A DNA stretch of 40,737 nucleotides from Oscillospiraceae bacterium (lineage in GTDB: Bacteria; Bacillota; Clostridia; UMGS1810): positions 1-40,737 of the forward strand of contig SVJL01000009.1 in NCBI GenBank assembly GCA_015068985.1, in the 5' to 3' direction. Below, piece after piece: positions 26,256 through 34,717 of this stretch; position 1 is the stretch's first letter, and each line of letters begins with the position of its first letter. Position numbers and translations under genes: made by a program. The notes beneath the pieces were generated by a model. That model worked only from the letters and a program-made list of their open reading frames with translations. It was not told the DNA's origin and searched no databases.

Positions 26256-26277
26256 AAAAACTCTATCAATTTTTGTC

Positions 26278-28140
26278 TCATAAACGGGCTGCAGCCTCAG
26301 TCTGATTTTTGTGTTCAAACAACGGCAGGAGCATAAGGGGGAGCGTGTATATGAACGGCATAACATATCTTATATAGATTGTGCCGTTAACAGGCCCTAC
26401 CAGAATAAATACCAAATAAGCAAAATACGGTACAAAATATAAAAGGTATTTCTTTTTTTCTTTGAAGTGTTTCAGAGTCAGCACTATAACAAACAACCAT
26501 ATCCACACATACACTCCTGTGTCCACCAGCAGGCAAATGAATGGAGTGTAGTAGGCGGCGTATTGAACATAGAAATATGCTTTTTCAAGCAGGTTTGGCT
26601 TTTTGTGTTTAAGGTGAGTGATGCCGTCACGTATCATTGCATTCTGAGAACCGGCAGAATTTTTTGCGTGATAATTCATCGAGTTCTCTTTTGCACCAAC
26701 ATAGTAGTAGCCATAGTTCTGATTAAAGAATGCTTCAAAATATGAGGCGGGGTGCTTTATGAGCATCTTTCCCCACACAACAAGGTAATCTTTCAGGTCT
26801 TCCGACGTGGAGTGCTTGTTGAAAGTATCTTTTATGGCATCACTTTTTTCGGGATCATATTGGGATTTGAGGGTTTCGTAGTCGAGAATTTTGCTGATTG
26901 CTTCCCTTTCTTCAGGGGTTACCTCGCCTTCATATTTGTTAACGTAGTTTGCTGTTTGCTGAAAGGGTATCGACAGTGCCTCTCGTGGACTTCCGGGCGA
27001 AATTCCAAGGTGAGGAAGAAGGCTTGTGTAGCACATATTGAATGCGATAAATGCCACAGTGTACAAAATAAGACAGCCTTTTCTTTTTATGGTAAACAGC
27101 AGCACCGGAGATGTTAGCACCAGAGTGTATAGTGCGTTGTTGCGAAGAAGCAAAAGTGCAATTGTGATTGCGAGAAATCCGGCAAAAAAACCGGGTTTTT
27201 TAAATTTGTCGGGTTCTCTCACAAGCTCATAATATTTGAGCATATACAAAATAAAGAATCCGCAAAAATATATGTCTTTGGTAAGAAGGATTGAGCTGAT
27301 TGCAAAATATGGATGCAGACCAAACAGCACAAGTGCTGCAAAAGTCCATTTTACTCCAAGATACTGTCTGATTGACTTAAACATATATCCCACTATCAGA
27401 GCCATTGTGAGATACTGCAATAGCGTATACATAAATGCTCCGACTTCGTGGGAAGCAAATAATCTTCTTCCCAGATCAAACAAAAATCCAACCAAAAAGG
27501 TGTGGGGCACACTGTGATGCTGAGTTATATATTGTGATTCGTCAATGAGAACCGATGCGTTTGTGTGGTGGTTTGGAATGTGATAATACATTGCAAGCTG
27601 ATTGCGTGTGTCATACATCATGATTCCCGGAAGATTGATTAAATATGGTATCAGCCATGCAAGAGCAAAGAAAATAAAATAAAATCCCAGGCGATTTTTC
27701 TCTATTTCTTCATATAAATACGCAACAAAACGGCTTTTGGGACAAAGAGGGGAAGATTCTTTTGCCGATAGCCAACTTTCGGATTTGTGCAGCAAAAATT
27801 TCATAAGCCGAATTGACAACCCACAATACACCACAAGCGACACCATCAGAAACGCTATTGGCAGTAATCCCTTATAAAATACTTCAAAGCCGCTTCCTTT
27901 TGAAAGCCCGTGGCCGAGAGTAAGGCAGATGCCAAACAAAACAGCAAACAGCTTTTCCCATTTGTTAATGGGTTCAGATTCAAACTCGCCACCTTTTGAA
28001 CCAAGATAGATTCTGGCAAGAATCAGGGTGATGAAGTTTGTAACAGATGGCAAAACGACAGAAAACCCCGTGGTGACGGGGTTAAAGAATTGCAAAATAA
28101 AAGCTGTGACAGAAAAAACTATGAGATAAAATGTTTTCAT
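26278..28140 (-). CDS. Polytopic membrane protein, probable GT-C type glycosyltransferase
   Basis: A 620-residue integral membrane protein with about a dozen hydrophobic segments. A large soluble loop (about residues 395-490) lies between later helices. The overall shape resembles DUF6020/GT-C-like lipid-linked sugar transferases, and LPGIMMYDTRNQLAMYYHIP contains an acidic residue in the first large loop, as GT-C enzymes require. It is the last gene after GT2 and gtrA on the same strand. In Gtr systems the third gene transfers a sugar from undecaprenyl phosphate to the envelope polymer. The family name is uncertain; membrane topology is clear. AAAGGAG precedes the ATG. Confidence 0.7.
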   Translation of the reverse strand: MKTFYLIVFSVTAFILQFFNPVTTGFSVVLPSVTNFITLILARIYLGSKGGEFESEPINKWEKLFAVLFGICLTLGHGLSKGSGFEVFYKGLLPIAFLMVSLVVYCGLSIRLMKFLLHKSESWLSAKESSPLCPKSRFVAYLYEEIEKNRLGFYFIFFALAWLIPYLINLPGIMMYDTRNQLAMYYHIPNHHTNASVLIDESQYITQHHSVPHTFLVGFLFDLGRRLFASHEVGAFMYTLLQYLTMALIVGYMFKSIRQYLGVKWTFAALVLFGLHPYFAISSILLTKDIYFCGFFILYMLKYYELVREPDKFKKPGFFAGFLAITIALLLLRNNALYTLVLTSPVLLFTIKRKGCLILYTVAFIAFNMCYTSLLPHLGISPGSPREALSIPFQQTANYVNKYEGEVTPEEREAISKILDYETLKSQYDPEKSDAIKDTFNKHSTSEDLKDYLVVWGKMLIKHPASYFEAFFNQNYGYYYVGAKENSMNYHAKNSAGSQNAMIRDGITHLKHKKPNLLEKAYFYVQYAAYYTPFICLLVDTGVYVWIWLFVIVLTLKHFKEKKKYLLYFVPYFAYLVFILVGPVNGTIYIRYVMPFIYTLPLMLLPLFEHKNQTEAAARL

Positions 28141-28152
28141 TATATTCTCCTT

Positions 28153-28542
28153 TTATTCCAAAAAGAGCTTTCTGGTAATGAAATTATAAACCATAACAAT
28201 TGCTGTAGCAATAATTTTGGAAAACAAATAGTGCAAAGCGGCAAACTCGACGCAAAGCCAATAGATGAGCTGATTGAGGCCGAGGCCAATGACACTGAGA
28301 GTTATAAACACAACAAGCTCGGTTGACTTTTTGTGTTTGCCCTTTGAATCAAACACCCAATACACGCTGAGAATGTAGTTGTAGATAACAGATACTGTGA
28401 ATGAGATACAGTTTGAAACAAGATAGTGGACACCGGCAAAGTCTGTGAGTATCCACAAAACGGCAAAATCTATCAAAAAAGCAGAACCGCCCACAAAACC
28501 GAACTTTATTATTTGAACAAAAAGTTTTTTGAGGTTTTGCAT
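28153..28542 (-). CDS. GtrA family membrane protein
   Basis: A 129-residue protein with four membrane helices. The GtrA signature is at the N-terminus: QIIKFGFVGGSAFLIDFAVL (about 10-29). The C-terminus NFITRKLFLE is typical. GtrA proteins are thought to flip undecaprenyl-phosphate-linked sugars across the membrane in O-antigen and teichoic-acid decoration. It begins 1 nt after the GT2 stop, so the two are coupled, and the membrane protein gene follows 12 nt later. Confidence 0.92.
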   Translation of the reverse strand: MQNLKKLFVQIIKFGFVGGSAFLIDFAVLWILTDFAGVHYLVSNCISFTVSVIYNYILSVYWVFDSKGKHKKSTELVVFITLSVIGLGLNQLIYWLCVEFAALHYLFSKIIATAIVMVYNFITRKLFLE

Positions 28543-28543
28543 A

Positions 28544-29488
28544 TTAGTCCTTTCTCAGTTCGTGCATAATCTGGAGTTTATGCTCGAAATCCTGCTTTTC
28601 TTTTGCAACGATGGTGCTCAGAATAAGACCTGAGAAGAAAGACTGGATTGCTGCAAGTGCCACAAAACCGCTTACAATAAGAGTTGGGAATCGGGCAACC
28701 TCGCCTGTGCGTATAAAGTCGATGAGAACAGGCACAAAGAGAATTGCGGCAATAATCAGAAGCAGCGCCGAGAAAAGCGAGAAGAAAGAAAGGGGTTTGT
28801 AGTTTCTGTACAAACGGAAGATTGTTTTCAAAACCTTGAACCCGTCGGAGAATGTGTTCAGCTTGGATTCGCTGCCCTTTGGACGGTCGCGGTAGTCAAT
28901 GATAACGGTTTCGATTCTCATATTTTTGTCTACTGCGTGGATTGTCATTTCGGTTTCAATCTCAAATCCTTTGGAAAGCACGGGGAATGTTTTAACAAAC
29001 TGATAGCTGAAAGCTCTGCATCCGGTCATAATGTCTTTAACCTCGGTGTGGAAGAGCTGATTTATTGATTTTCTCACAAGATTGTTGCCAAAATTGTGGA
29101 AAGGACGTTTGTTTTCGGTATAATATGTGGAAGAAAGACGGTCGCCAACAACCATATCGGCATTGCTGTCGAGAACAAGCGACACCATTTCTTTGCCTTT
29201 GTTTGCAGGGTAGGTGTCGTCTCCGTCAACCATTATGTAGCAATCGGCTTCAATTTCTCTGAACATACGGCGGATAACGTTTCCTTTACCCTGAGCATAT
29301 TCGTGGCGTACAACAGCCCCCTCCCTTTCGGCAATTGCTGCAGTGTCGTCGGTTGAGTTGTTGTCATACACATATATGGTTGCCTCAGGAAGTTCATTTT
29401 TCCAGTCGGCTATTACTGCGGCGATGGTCTGTGCTTCGTTGTAGCAAGGCACAAGCACCGCTATTTTTGCTTTATCATTTGTAGGCAT
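28544..29488 (-). CDS. GT2 glycosyltransferase, GtrB/DPM1-like
   Basis: A 314-residue enzyme. The GT-A fold domain has VLVPCYNEAQTIAAVIADWK (about 10-29), YVYDNNSTDDT, and the metal-binding DGDDTYP (about 93-99). Two C-terminal membrane helices (about 235-257 and 270-295) match GtrB-like polyprenyl-phosphate glycosyltransferases that make undecaprenyl-phosphate-linked hexose on the inner face. It is the first gene of the cassette with gtrA and the polytopic protein. AAGGGGAT precedes the ATG. The sugar donor is unknown. Confidence 0.93.
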   Translation of the reverse strand: MPTNDKAKIAVLVPCYNEAQTIAAVIADWKNELPEATIYVYDNNSTDDTAAIAEREGAVVRHEYAQGKGNVIRRMFREIEADCYIMVDGDDTYPANKGKEMVSLVLDSNADMVVGDRLSSTYYTENKRPFHNFGNNLVRKSINQLFHTEVKDIMTGCRAFSYQFVKTFPVLSKGFEIETEMTIHAVDKNMRIETVIIDYRDRPKGSESKLNTFSDGFKVLKTIFRLYRNYKPLSFFSLFSALLLIIAAILFVPVLIDFIRTGEVARFPTLIVSGFVALAAIQSFFSGLILSTIVAKEKQDFEHKLQIMHELRKD

Positions 29489-29573
29489 AACAGTATCCCC
29501 TTAATTTATTTTTTCCAATTGTATCATAATTTAGCATAAAATACAAGCCCTTTGCCGAAATTCAAAAAAATGC

Positions 29574-29602
29574 TTGACAAACCAAAAATGTTGTATTATA
29601 AT
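29574..29602 (+). promoter_or_regulatory. Consensus promoter of rpsF-ssb-rpsR
   Basis: TTGACA (29574-29579), a 17-nt spacer and TATAAT (29597-29602) match the sigma-A consensus completely, as expected for a ribosomal operon. Confidence 0.85.
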
Positions 29603-29765
29603 GATAAGGCTGATTTTAAGGTCGATTTGTCAGCAACCCTTATTTTTAAGGGTTCCTTGCTCCATTGTGATTGTTGCGATAAAGGAAAATGCGAAATCCT
29701 ATTCGCTATTCTCTAATCGCTAATCGCTACGTTGGGGCCATAGTCCACAAGGAGGTGAAAACATT
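29603..29765 (+). other. Leader of the rpsF operon
   Basis: About 155 nt of untranslated leader. Two hairpins are visible: GCTGA...TCAGC (29609-29634) and AACCCTTA-TTTT-TAAGGGTT (29635-29654). Neither has a T-run, and I could not match the bulged CCG motif of the known S6:S18 leader. Its regulation is therefore open. Confidence 0.4.
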
Positions 29766-30056
29766 ATGACAAATGTTATCAACAATTACGAAACTATTTT
29801 TGTTATCGATGCGTCTCTTCCCGAAGAACAGATCACAGCTATTTCCGATAAGTTCAAAGCTATGATCGAAGCTAACGGAAAGCTTGAATCTGTTGACGTA
29901 TGGGGCAAAAGACGTCTTGCTTACCCAATTGACTACAAAACAGAAGGTTATTATGTTTTGGTTAATTTCGCAAGTCAGGCAGAATTTGTCGCAGAGCTCG
30001 AACGTGTTTATAACATCACCGATGGTTTGCTCAGAACAATCGTAATCAGAAAGTAA
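29766..30056 (+). CDS. 30S ribosomal protein S6
   Basis: A 96-residue S6 protein that binds 16S rRNA with S18 in the central domain of the 30S subunit. The sequence shows NYETIFVIDASLPEEQI at the N-terminus, LESVDVWGKRRLAYPIDYKT in the middle (about 42-61) and the GYYVLVNFASQAEF strand. The length is normal. The ATG follows AAGGAGGTG. It is first in rpsF-ssb-rpsR, a conserved Firmicute order. Confidence 0.97.
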   Translation: MTNVINNYETIFVIDASLPEEQITAISDKFKAMIEANGKLESVDVWGKRRLAYPIDYKTEGYYVLVNFASQAEFVAELERVYNITDGLLRTIVIRK

Positions 30057-30077
30057 TTTCGAGAGGTGAGTTAAGTT

Positions 30078-30515
30078 ATGAATAAGGTTATACTCGTTGG
30101 TCGTTTGACCAGAGATCCCGAGCTCAGAACAACTGCAAGCGGAGTTAGCGTTTGCAGCTTCAGCATTGCTGTTAACAGAAGATTCAAAAACGCAGAAGGC
30201 GGCTATGATGCCGATTTCATCAACTGCGTTGCTTGGAGACAGCAGGCTGAACTTCTGGCAAAATATTTTGCCAAAGGACGCATGGTAGGTATAGTTGGCA
30301 GTATCCAGACAAGAAACTATGATAATAAAGAAGGTCAGAAGGTATATGTTACCGAAGTTTCTGTTGACGAGGTTCACTTTGTTGAAAGTAAGTCACAGTC
30401 GGGCGATTCCTTCCAGCCGAGTGCTTCTTCCGGTGCTGCTCCTCAGGTGCCCTCGTTCGACACGAGCGACGGCTTTATGCCAATGCCGGCAGCTGATGAT
30501 GACCTGCCCTTCTAA
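30078..30515 (+). CDS. Single-stranded DNA-binding protein
   Basis: A 145-residue SSB that coats single-stranded DNA in replication and repair. The OB-fold covers about residues 1-105, starting NKVILVGRLTRDPELR and including DFINCVAWRQQAELLAKYF. A flexible linker rich in Ser, Pro and Gly leads to the acidic tip DDDLPF, the docking site for SSB partner proteins. It lies between rpsF and rpsR, as in Bacillus, and is cotranscribed with them. Confidence 0.97.
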   Translation: MNKVILVGRLTRDPELRTTASGVSVCSFSIAVNRRFKNAEGGYDADFINCVAWRQQAELLAKYFAKGRMVGIVGSIQTRNYDNKEGQKVYVTEVSVDEVHFVESKSQSGDSFQPSASSGAAPQVPSFDTSDGFMPMPAADDDLPF

Positions 30516-30537
30516 TTAATTAAAGGAGGTAATAAAA

Positions 30538-30774
30538 ATGGCTGAAGAAAAGAGTTTCCGCAGAAAACCCAAAAGAAAAGTTTGTGCTTTCTGTGCAGAT
30601 AAAATTCAGGAAATTGATTATAAGGATATAGCAAAACTCAGAAGATATGTTTCTGAAAGAGCCAAAATTCTTCCCAGAAGAATCAGCGGCAACTGTGCTA
30701 AACATCAGAGACAGCTCACAATTGCTATAAAAAGAGCAAGACACATCGCTCTTTTGCCTTTCACAGCTGAATAA
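30538..30774 (+). CDS. 30S ribosomal protein S18
   Basis: A 78-residue S18, partner of S6 on 16S rRNA. The core [20 protein letters not shown] and the [20 protein letters not shown] segment are typical. The N-terminal CAFC and the later CAKH form a possible zinc ribbon, so this is likely the zinc-containing (C+) type. The ATG follows AAAGGAGG. A terminator follows at 30784. Confidence 0.97.
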   Translation: MAEEKSFRRKPKRKVCAFCADKIQEIDYKDIAKLRRYVSERAKILPRRISGNCAKHQRQLTIAIKRARHIALLPFTAE

Positions 30775-30783
30775 TAAACATTT

Positions 30784-30813
30784 AAAGCTCTCACATAAGT
30801 GGGAGCTTTTTTG
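30784..30813 (+). terminator. Terminator of the rpsF operon
   Basis: AAAGCTCTCAC and GTGGGAGCTTT form an 11-bp stem with one G-T pair and loop ATAA, followed by TTT. Confidence 0.9.
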
Positions 30814-30824
30814 CTGTGCAAATT

Positions 30825-30901
30825 TTTTTGAAAAGCAAAGCTTTTCAAAAATGCACAAGCGGCTCCGCACTTCCGCCGTAGGCGGTGCGTCGAAGCCGCT
30901 T
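30825..30901. repeat. Paired perfect hairpins between rpsR and the DeoR gene
   Basis: TTTTTGAAAAGC/GCTTTTCAAAAA (12 bp, loop AAA) lies at 30825-30851. A nested hairpin follows at 30857-30901: outer arms AAGCGGCT and AGCCGCTT, inner CCGCC-GTA-GGCGG. The style (perfect stems, AAA or GNA loops) matches the clusters at 10006-10148 and 11514-11814. It may also stop transcription of the convergent DeoR gene. Confidence 0.6.
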
Positions 30902-30907
30902 TTCTTG

Positions 30908-31663
30908 CTAACGGATTTTAATGGAGTGTTTTGCAAGTTTATTTTTAAATGCATCGGGAACGTTTGTATCGGTTACGATATAGTCGGCAACCGAAAGGTC
31001 GGATATTTTTGTAAAAGCACACCGATTGAATTTTGAGTGGTCAGCAGCAACAATGTTTATGCTTGATTGTTCAAGCATAATTCTGTCGATTTCGGCCTCT
31101 TTATCGTAATAAGTGGAGAAGCCGTGCTTGATGTCGATTCCGTCAACAGACAAAATAAGCTTGTCGGCGTGGTAGAATTTTAGTTGTCTTATTGCGTCGT
31201 CGCCGAATGTGAACTGGTATTTGGAGTTGACAAGACCGCCAAGCAACACAATATTGAAGTTGGGATTTGTCGTGCCCTCAAGGGCGATGGACAAGGAATT
31301 GGTAACAATGTTCAAATTCAGATTTTTGGGTATCGCACGAAAAGCAAGCAATGTTGTTGTGCCGGCATTGAGCATAATGGTATCGTTATCCTCAATCATA
31401 TCGGCAATCTTTTCGGTGATAATTTCTTTTTGTTCCTGATTGGTAGCCATACGCTGGTTAAGACTCATATTGTAATATGGTTTGTATGAACTTACTGCAC
31501 CGCCATGCACACGGGTTAAAAGTCCTTTGTTTTCCATGTCTGCAAGGTCTGCTCTTATGGTCACCTCAGAAATGGAAAATATGCGGCTGAGTTCCGTAAC
31601 ACGAACACTTCCGTTTTTGTCTAAAAGTTCAAAAATCTTTTTTCGTCTGTTATCAGCTATCAT
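30908..31663 (-). CDS. DeoR/GlpR family transcriptional regulator
   Basis: A 251-residue regulator. The N-terminal DeoR HTH (about 1-55) contains RVTELSRIFSISEVTIRADL and the recognition end RVHGGAV. The C-terminal sensor domain (about 75-230) has the ligand-binding NAGTTTLLAF and DGIDIKHGFS regions typical of proteins that bind sugar phosphates. It diverges from the aminotransferase-isomerase-kinase operon and has a promoter of matching architecture, so it probably controls that operon and itself. The inducer is likely a phosphorylated intermediate of the pathway (inference). Confidence 0.93.
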   Translation of the reverse strand: MIADNRRKKIFELLDKNGSVRVTELSRIFSISEVTIRADLADMENKGLLTRVHGGAVSSYKPYYNMSLNQRMATNQEQKEIITEKIADMIEDNDTIMLNAGTTTLLAFRAIPKNLNLNIVTNSLSIALEGTTNPNFNIVLLGGLVNSKYQFTFGDDAIRQLKFYHADKLILSVDGIDIKHGFSTYYDKEAEIDRIMLEQSSINIVAADHSKFNRCAFTKISDLSVADYIVTDTNVPDAFKNKLAKHSIKIR

Positions 31664-31707
31664 AATAATTTATCACCTTATTTATCATAAAAGTATCTTT
31701 TGTTATT

Positions 31708-31736
31708 ATGATACAACAAACTTTCGGTTTTGTCAA
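31708..31736 (-). promoter_or_regulatory. Promoter of the DeoR gene with putative operator
   Basis: On the minus strand TTGACA (31736-31731), a 17-nt spacer and TATCAT (31713-31708). The spacer holds CCGAAAGTTTG, which resembles TCGAAATGTTT in the spacer of the divergent promoter. Confidence 0.65.
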
Positions 31737-31803
31737 CGAACCAAAAAAATGAACGCTAAAACTTTCGATTACGCAAAAACCGAAAATATAACGAAAAAAT
31801 GTG

Positions 31804-31832
31804 TTGACAATTCGAAATGTTTAGTGTATCAT
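31804..31832 (+). promoter_or_regulatory. Promoter of the aminotransferase operon with putative operator
   Basis: TTGACA (31804-31809), a 17-nt spacer and TATCAT (31827-31832). TCGAAATGTTT sits in the spacer. Further CGAAA-type words lie at about 31764 and 31782, between the two promoters. Confidence 0.65.
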
Positions 31833-31886
31833 AAAAGAGTCGTAAAAACGTTTTAAATTTATATCACTGTAAAGGAGAGTTTTGTT

Positions 31887-33257
31887 ATGAGTGCAAATTG
31901 GGCTAAAATGGACCTTGCAAAAGTTCCTAACATAGTTAGCGAAACCGTTCCTGGTCCCAAATCTATTGAGTATCACGAAAGATGCTCTAAGTATATGAAA
32001 GGTTATTCAAGTCAGGTTCAGTTGTTCCCTGTATCATTTGAATCAGGTTATGGCTACACACTTAAAGATGTTGACGAAAATACATATCTTGATTTTTCAT
32101 CCGGTATTTATGTAACCGGTCTTGGTCATTGCCATCCCAAAATCAGTGAAGCTGTTGCAGAGCAGGCTAAAAAGCTTATGAACTGCCATGACTTTACAAC
32201 AAAAGTAAAGATGGAGCTTGTTGAAAAGCTTCACGAAATCACAGGCGGACGTTTTGGCGGTTTCCAGTTCTACGATTCAGGTACAACTGCTGTTGAAGCA
32301 GGTCTTCGTTGTGCACGTGCCGCTACCGGTAAGCAGGAATTTTTCTCCTTTTTCAGAGATTTCCACGGTAAGACATACGGTGCAAACTCTCTTGCAGTTG
32401 TAGGTCCCGACACTCATATGAGAGCACCCGGCTTTATGCTTGTGCCTCGTCCGAATCCATATCGCGACTTTTTCGGCAGAAGCGAAGAAGAAGCTTGGAA
32501 AGATTCATCTCCATATATAAATATGATAGAAGGTATGCTTGACAATGCGTGCGCTTCAGGCGGCAAAAATGTTGCAGCCATTGTTTTAGAACCTGTTCAG
32601 GGCTGGGGTGGCACAATCATTCCACCTGCTGACTTTATCCCTGCACTTCGTGCTCTTTGCGATAAGAGAGGAATCCTGCTTTTTGCTGATGAAGTTCTTA
32701 ACTGTATGGCAAGAACGGGTAAATATCTTGCTATGGACCATTGGAATGTGACTGCAGATATTACAACACTCGGCAAGGGCTTTGGTAATGGCTTCCCTGT
32801 AACTGCTCTGGCAGTTTCAAAAGACCTTGCTCCTGCTATCGAAAAGATTTCTGCTTCTTCAAGCTACGGCGGTAACCCCATGGCTTGTATTGCAGCTCTT
32901 GAATCAATAAAGGTTATTGAAGAAGAAAATCTTAACGAGCGTTCAGCTCACCTTGGTGAAATAATGCTTGCCAAGATGAAAAAGATGAAAGAAGAGCATC
33001 CCATCATTGGTGACGTTCGTGCACTTGGATGCTTACAGGCAATTGAAGTTGTTAAAGATCGTGAAACAAAAGAACCCTTTGCACAAGCCGGTCAGATGAT
33101 TTATCAGAAAGCATTTGAAAAAGGTCTTGCATGGGTACCATCAGGACACATCTTACGTATGTCACCTCCGATGATTCTTGACGATGAAGCGGCGCTCAAA
33201 GGCCTTGACATCATCGAAGAAGCTGTACGAGAAACAGAAAAACATTTTGGATATTAA
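31887..33257 (+). CDS. Class III PLP-dependent aminotransferase
   Basis: A 456-residue fold-type I enzyme of the class III (omega/4-aminobutyrate/2,2-dialkylglycine decarboxylase-like) group. The PLP-binding lysine is predicted as Lys297 in TTLGKGFGNGFPV, and Asp268 in LLFADEVLNC pairs with the PLP nitrogen. Other family features are the YLDFSSGIYVTGLGHCHP start of the core (about 67-84), YDSGTTAVEAGLRCARAATG (phosphate cup, about 129-148) and LEPVQGWGG. It is the first gene of an operon with a sugar isomerase and an FGGY kinase, an uncommon mix that suggests an amino sugar or amino-polyol substrate. The substrate cannot be deduced from the sequence. Confidence 0.9.
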   Translation: MSANWAKMDLAKVPNIVSETVPGPKSIEYHERCSKYMKGYSSQVQLFPVSFESGYGYTLKDVDENTYLDFSSGIYVTGLGHCHPKISEAVAEQAKKLMNCHDFTTKVKMELVEKLHEITGGRFGGFQFYDSGTTAVEAGLRCARAATGKQEFFSFFRDFHGKTYGANSLAVVGPDTHMRAPGFMLVPRPNPYRDFFGRSEEEAWKDSSPYINMIEGMLDNACASGGKNVAAIVLEPVQGWGGTIIPPADFIPALRALCDKRGILLFADEVLNCMARTGKYLAMDHWNVTADITTLGKGFGNGFPVTALAVSKDLAPAIEKISASSSYGGNPMACIAALESIKVIEEENLNERSAHLGEIMLAKMKKMKEEHPIIGDVRALGCLQAIEVVKDRETKEPFAQAGQMIYQKAFEKGLAWVPSGHILRMSPPMILDDEAALKGLDIIEEAVRETEKHFGY

Positions 33258-33269
33258 TAATACATATAT

Positions 33270-33303
33270 TTATAGGGTTATTGCTTTTGTGATAACCCTA
33301 TAA
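33270..33303 (+). other. Intercistronic hairpin
   Basis: TATAGGGTTAT (33271-33281) and ATAACCCTATA (33292-33302) form a perfect 11-bp stem. It is followed by ATTTC, not a T-run, so it is more likely an mRNA processing or stability element, or a partial terminator, than a full stop. Confidence 0.6.
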
Positions 33304-33344
33304 TTTCATATAATGAGGACTCGAACTAACAAGGAGGATTAAAT

Positions 33345-34703
33345 TTGAATAAGAAAATTGCTTTTGTTTGTTTTGGTGAAATAAACACTCCCATTGACAG
33401 ACTTAATTTAAAACACGATGAAGGGTTAGAGGTTATAAAAAAACTTGGATATGAAGTTTTTGACGGTGGACTTGTAATTGATGACCCCGAATATAAAACC
33501 GCAGATGCGGCAATTGAAAAAATTGCAGACAAGGATTTTGCGGCACTTGTTGTTTGTGTGGCAGGTTGGGTTCCAACGCACGCAGTTGTTCGCGTAACAG
33601 ACTGTTTCAGACACATTCCTATGCTTTTGTGGGGACTTTGCGGATGGAAAGAAAAAGGAAGAATTATAACAACTGCAGAGCAGGCAGGAACTACTGCAAT
33701 CAGACCTGCATTTGAGGCTCTTGGTTATGCCTTCAAGTATGTGTATAATGTAATAGGCAAAGACTATCCACTCAAAAAAATCAACGCATTTCTTACAGCT
33801 GCTTGTGCAAAAAAAGAATTAAGAAGTGCACGAGTGGGCACTATGGGTTACCGTGATATGCTCCTTTACGGCACCCAGTTTGAAGGAAACAGCATGAGAG
33901 GACAAATAGGCGTTGAAGTAGAACCTTTTGAGATGCTTGAAATGGTACAAAACCTCGAAAAACTCTCGGAAAAAGATGTTAAAGACGGCGTTGATTTTGT
34001 AAAATCAAACTGGAAGTTTGAAAAGAGTTGTGACGACAGCGTTATTGAAAACGGTGTTCGCTACGCTCTTGCTATCGGAATGAAAATCAAAGAGCGAGGC
34101 TGGGAGTCAATAACACTTTTGGATGTTGACGGTATGAAGAAGCTTTTGGGCTTTCCTCCGGCAATGGTGTTTATGCTTTTAGAACATTACTATGGCGTTC
34201 TTACAATACCCGAAAATGATATTATGGGTGCGGTTACACAACTTGCAATGAAATATCTTACAAATCAGATTGTTCCATACCTTGAATATTACGAGTTTTT
34301 TGAAGAAAGTATGCTGATTGGTGTTCCCGATTTTGTACCCAAGGCGGTAACAGACGGTGATGTTACAGTTCTTCCTGCAGCGTTTGGTCTTTTAAACTCA
34401 TCACTTCTTAATGTGTCTAAGGTTAAAACAGGATATGTAACCTGTGCAAGAATATATTATCTTAACGGAAAATATAAGATGCATGTTTACACCGCAGAGG
34501 CTAAAAATCCTCCTGCATGGAATGAATACGGATGGGACGACCCTGCACCGCAGCTTCCGAGTCTTGAGGTGTTCCCCGATAGCTGCACTGTTGAGGAGTT
34601 TGCACAAAATGTTGCAGGTCAGCATGTTTTAGTGGCATACGGTGACTACGTTGAAGAAATAAAAGATTTCTGTAAAATTATGGACATTGAACTTGTTATG
34701 TAA
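33345..34703 (+). CDS. L-fucose/L-arabinose isomerase family protein
   Basis: A 452-residue member of the FucI/AraA superfamily, which interconverts aldoses and ketoses with a divalent metal. Support comes from the Rossmann-like start (KIAFVCFGEINTPIDR), the VVCVAGWVPTHAVV segment (about 67-80), and PENDIMGAVTQLAMKYL (about 285-301). In that last segment a Glu and Asp occupy the usual metal region. A conserved histidine appears near the C-terminus in GQHVLVAYGD. It starts with TTG: AAGGAGG is well placed and no in-frame ATG lies nearby. Which sugar it acts on is unknown; fucose is not assured. Confidence 0.85.
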   Translation: MNKKIAFVCFGEINTPIDRLNLKHDEGLEVIKKLGYEVFDGGLVIDDPEYKTADAAIEKIADKDFAALVVCVAGWVPTHAVVRVTDCFRHIPMLLWGLCGWKEKGRIITTAEQAGTTAIRPAFEALGYAFKYVYNVIGKDYPLKKINAFLTAACAKKELRSARVGTMGYRDMLLYGTQFEGNSMRGQIGVEVEPFEMLEMVQNLEKLSEKDVKDGVDFVKSNWKFEKSCDDSVIENGVRYALAIGMKIKERGWESITLLDVDGMKKLLGFPPAMVFMLLEHYYGVLTIPENDIMGAVTQLAMKYLTNQIVPYLEYYEFFEESMLIGVPDFVPKAVTDGDVTVLPAAFGLLNSSLLNVSKVKTGYVTCARIYYLNGKYKMHVYTAEAKNPPAWNEYGWDDPAPQLPSLEVFPDSCTVEEFAQNVAGQHVLVAYGDYVEEIKDFCKIMDIELVM

Positions 34704-34717
34704 CAGGAGATACAAAT

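Noticed and set aside
26278-28140. Assigning the polytopic protein to a specific named glycosyltransferase
   Set aside because: Topology and context support a GT-C-like role, but no diagnostic motif was firm enough for a named enzyme.
29603-29765. Known S6:S18 autoregulatory leader motif
   Set aside because: Hairpins exist, but I could not find the bulged CCG arrangement, so only an unassigned leader is reported.
29727-30377. 216-residue open frame antisense to rpsF and ssb
   Set aside because: The plus-strand genes are unmistakable and well spaced with good ribosome binding sites.
33345-34703. Naming the isomerase FucI or AraA, or a sulfoquinovose isomerase
   Set aside because: Only superfamily features are clear; the substrate-determining residues cannot be read without alignment.
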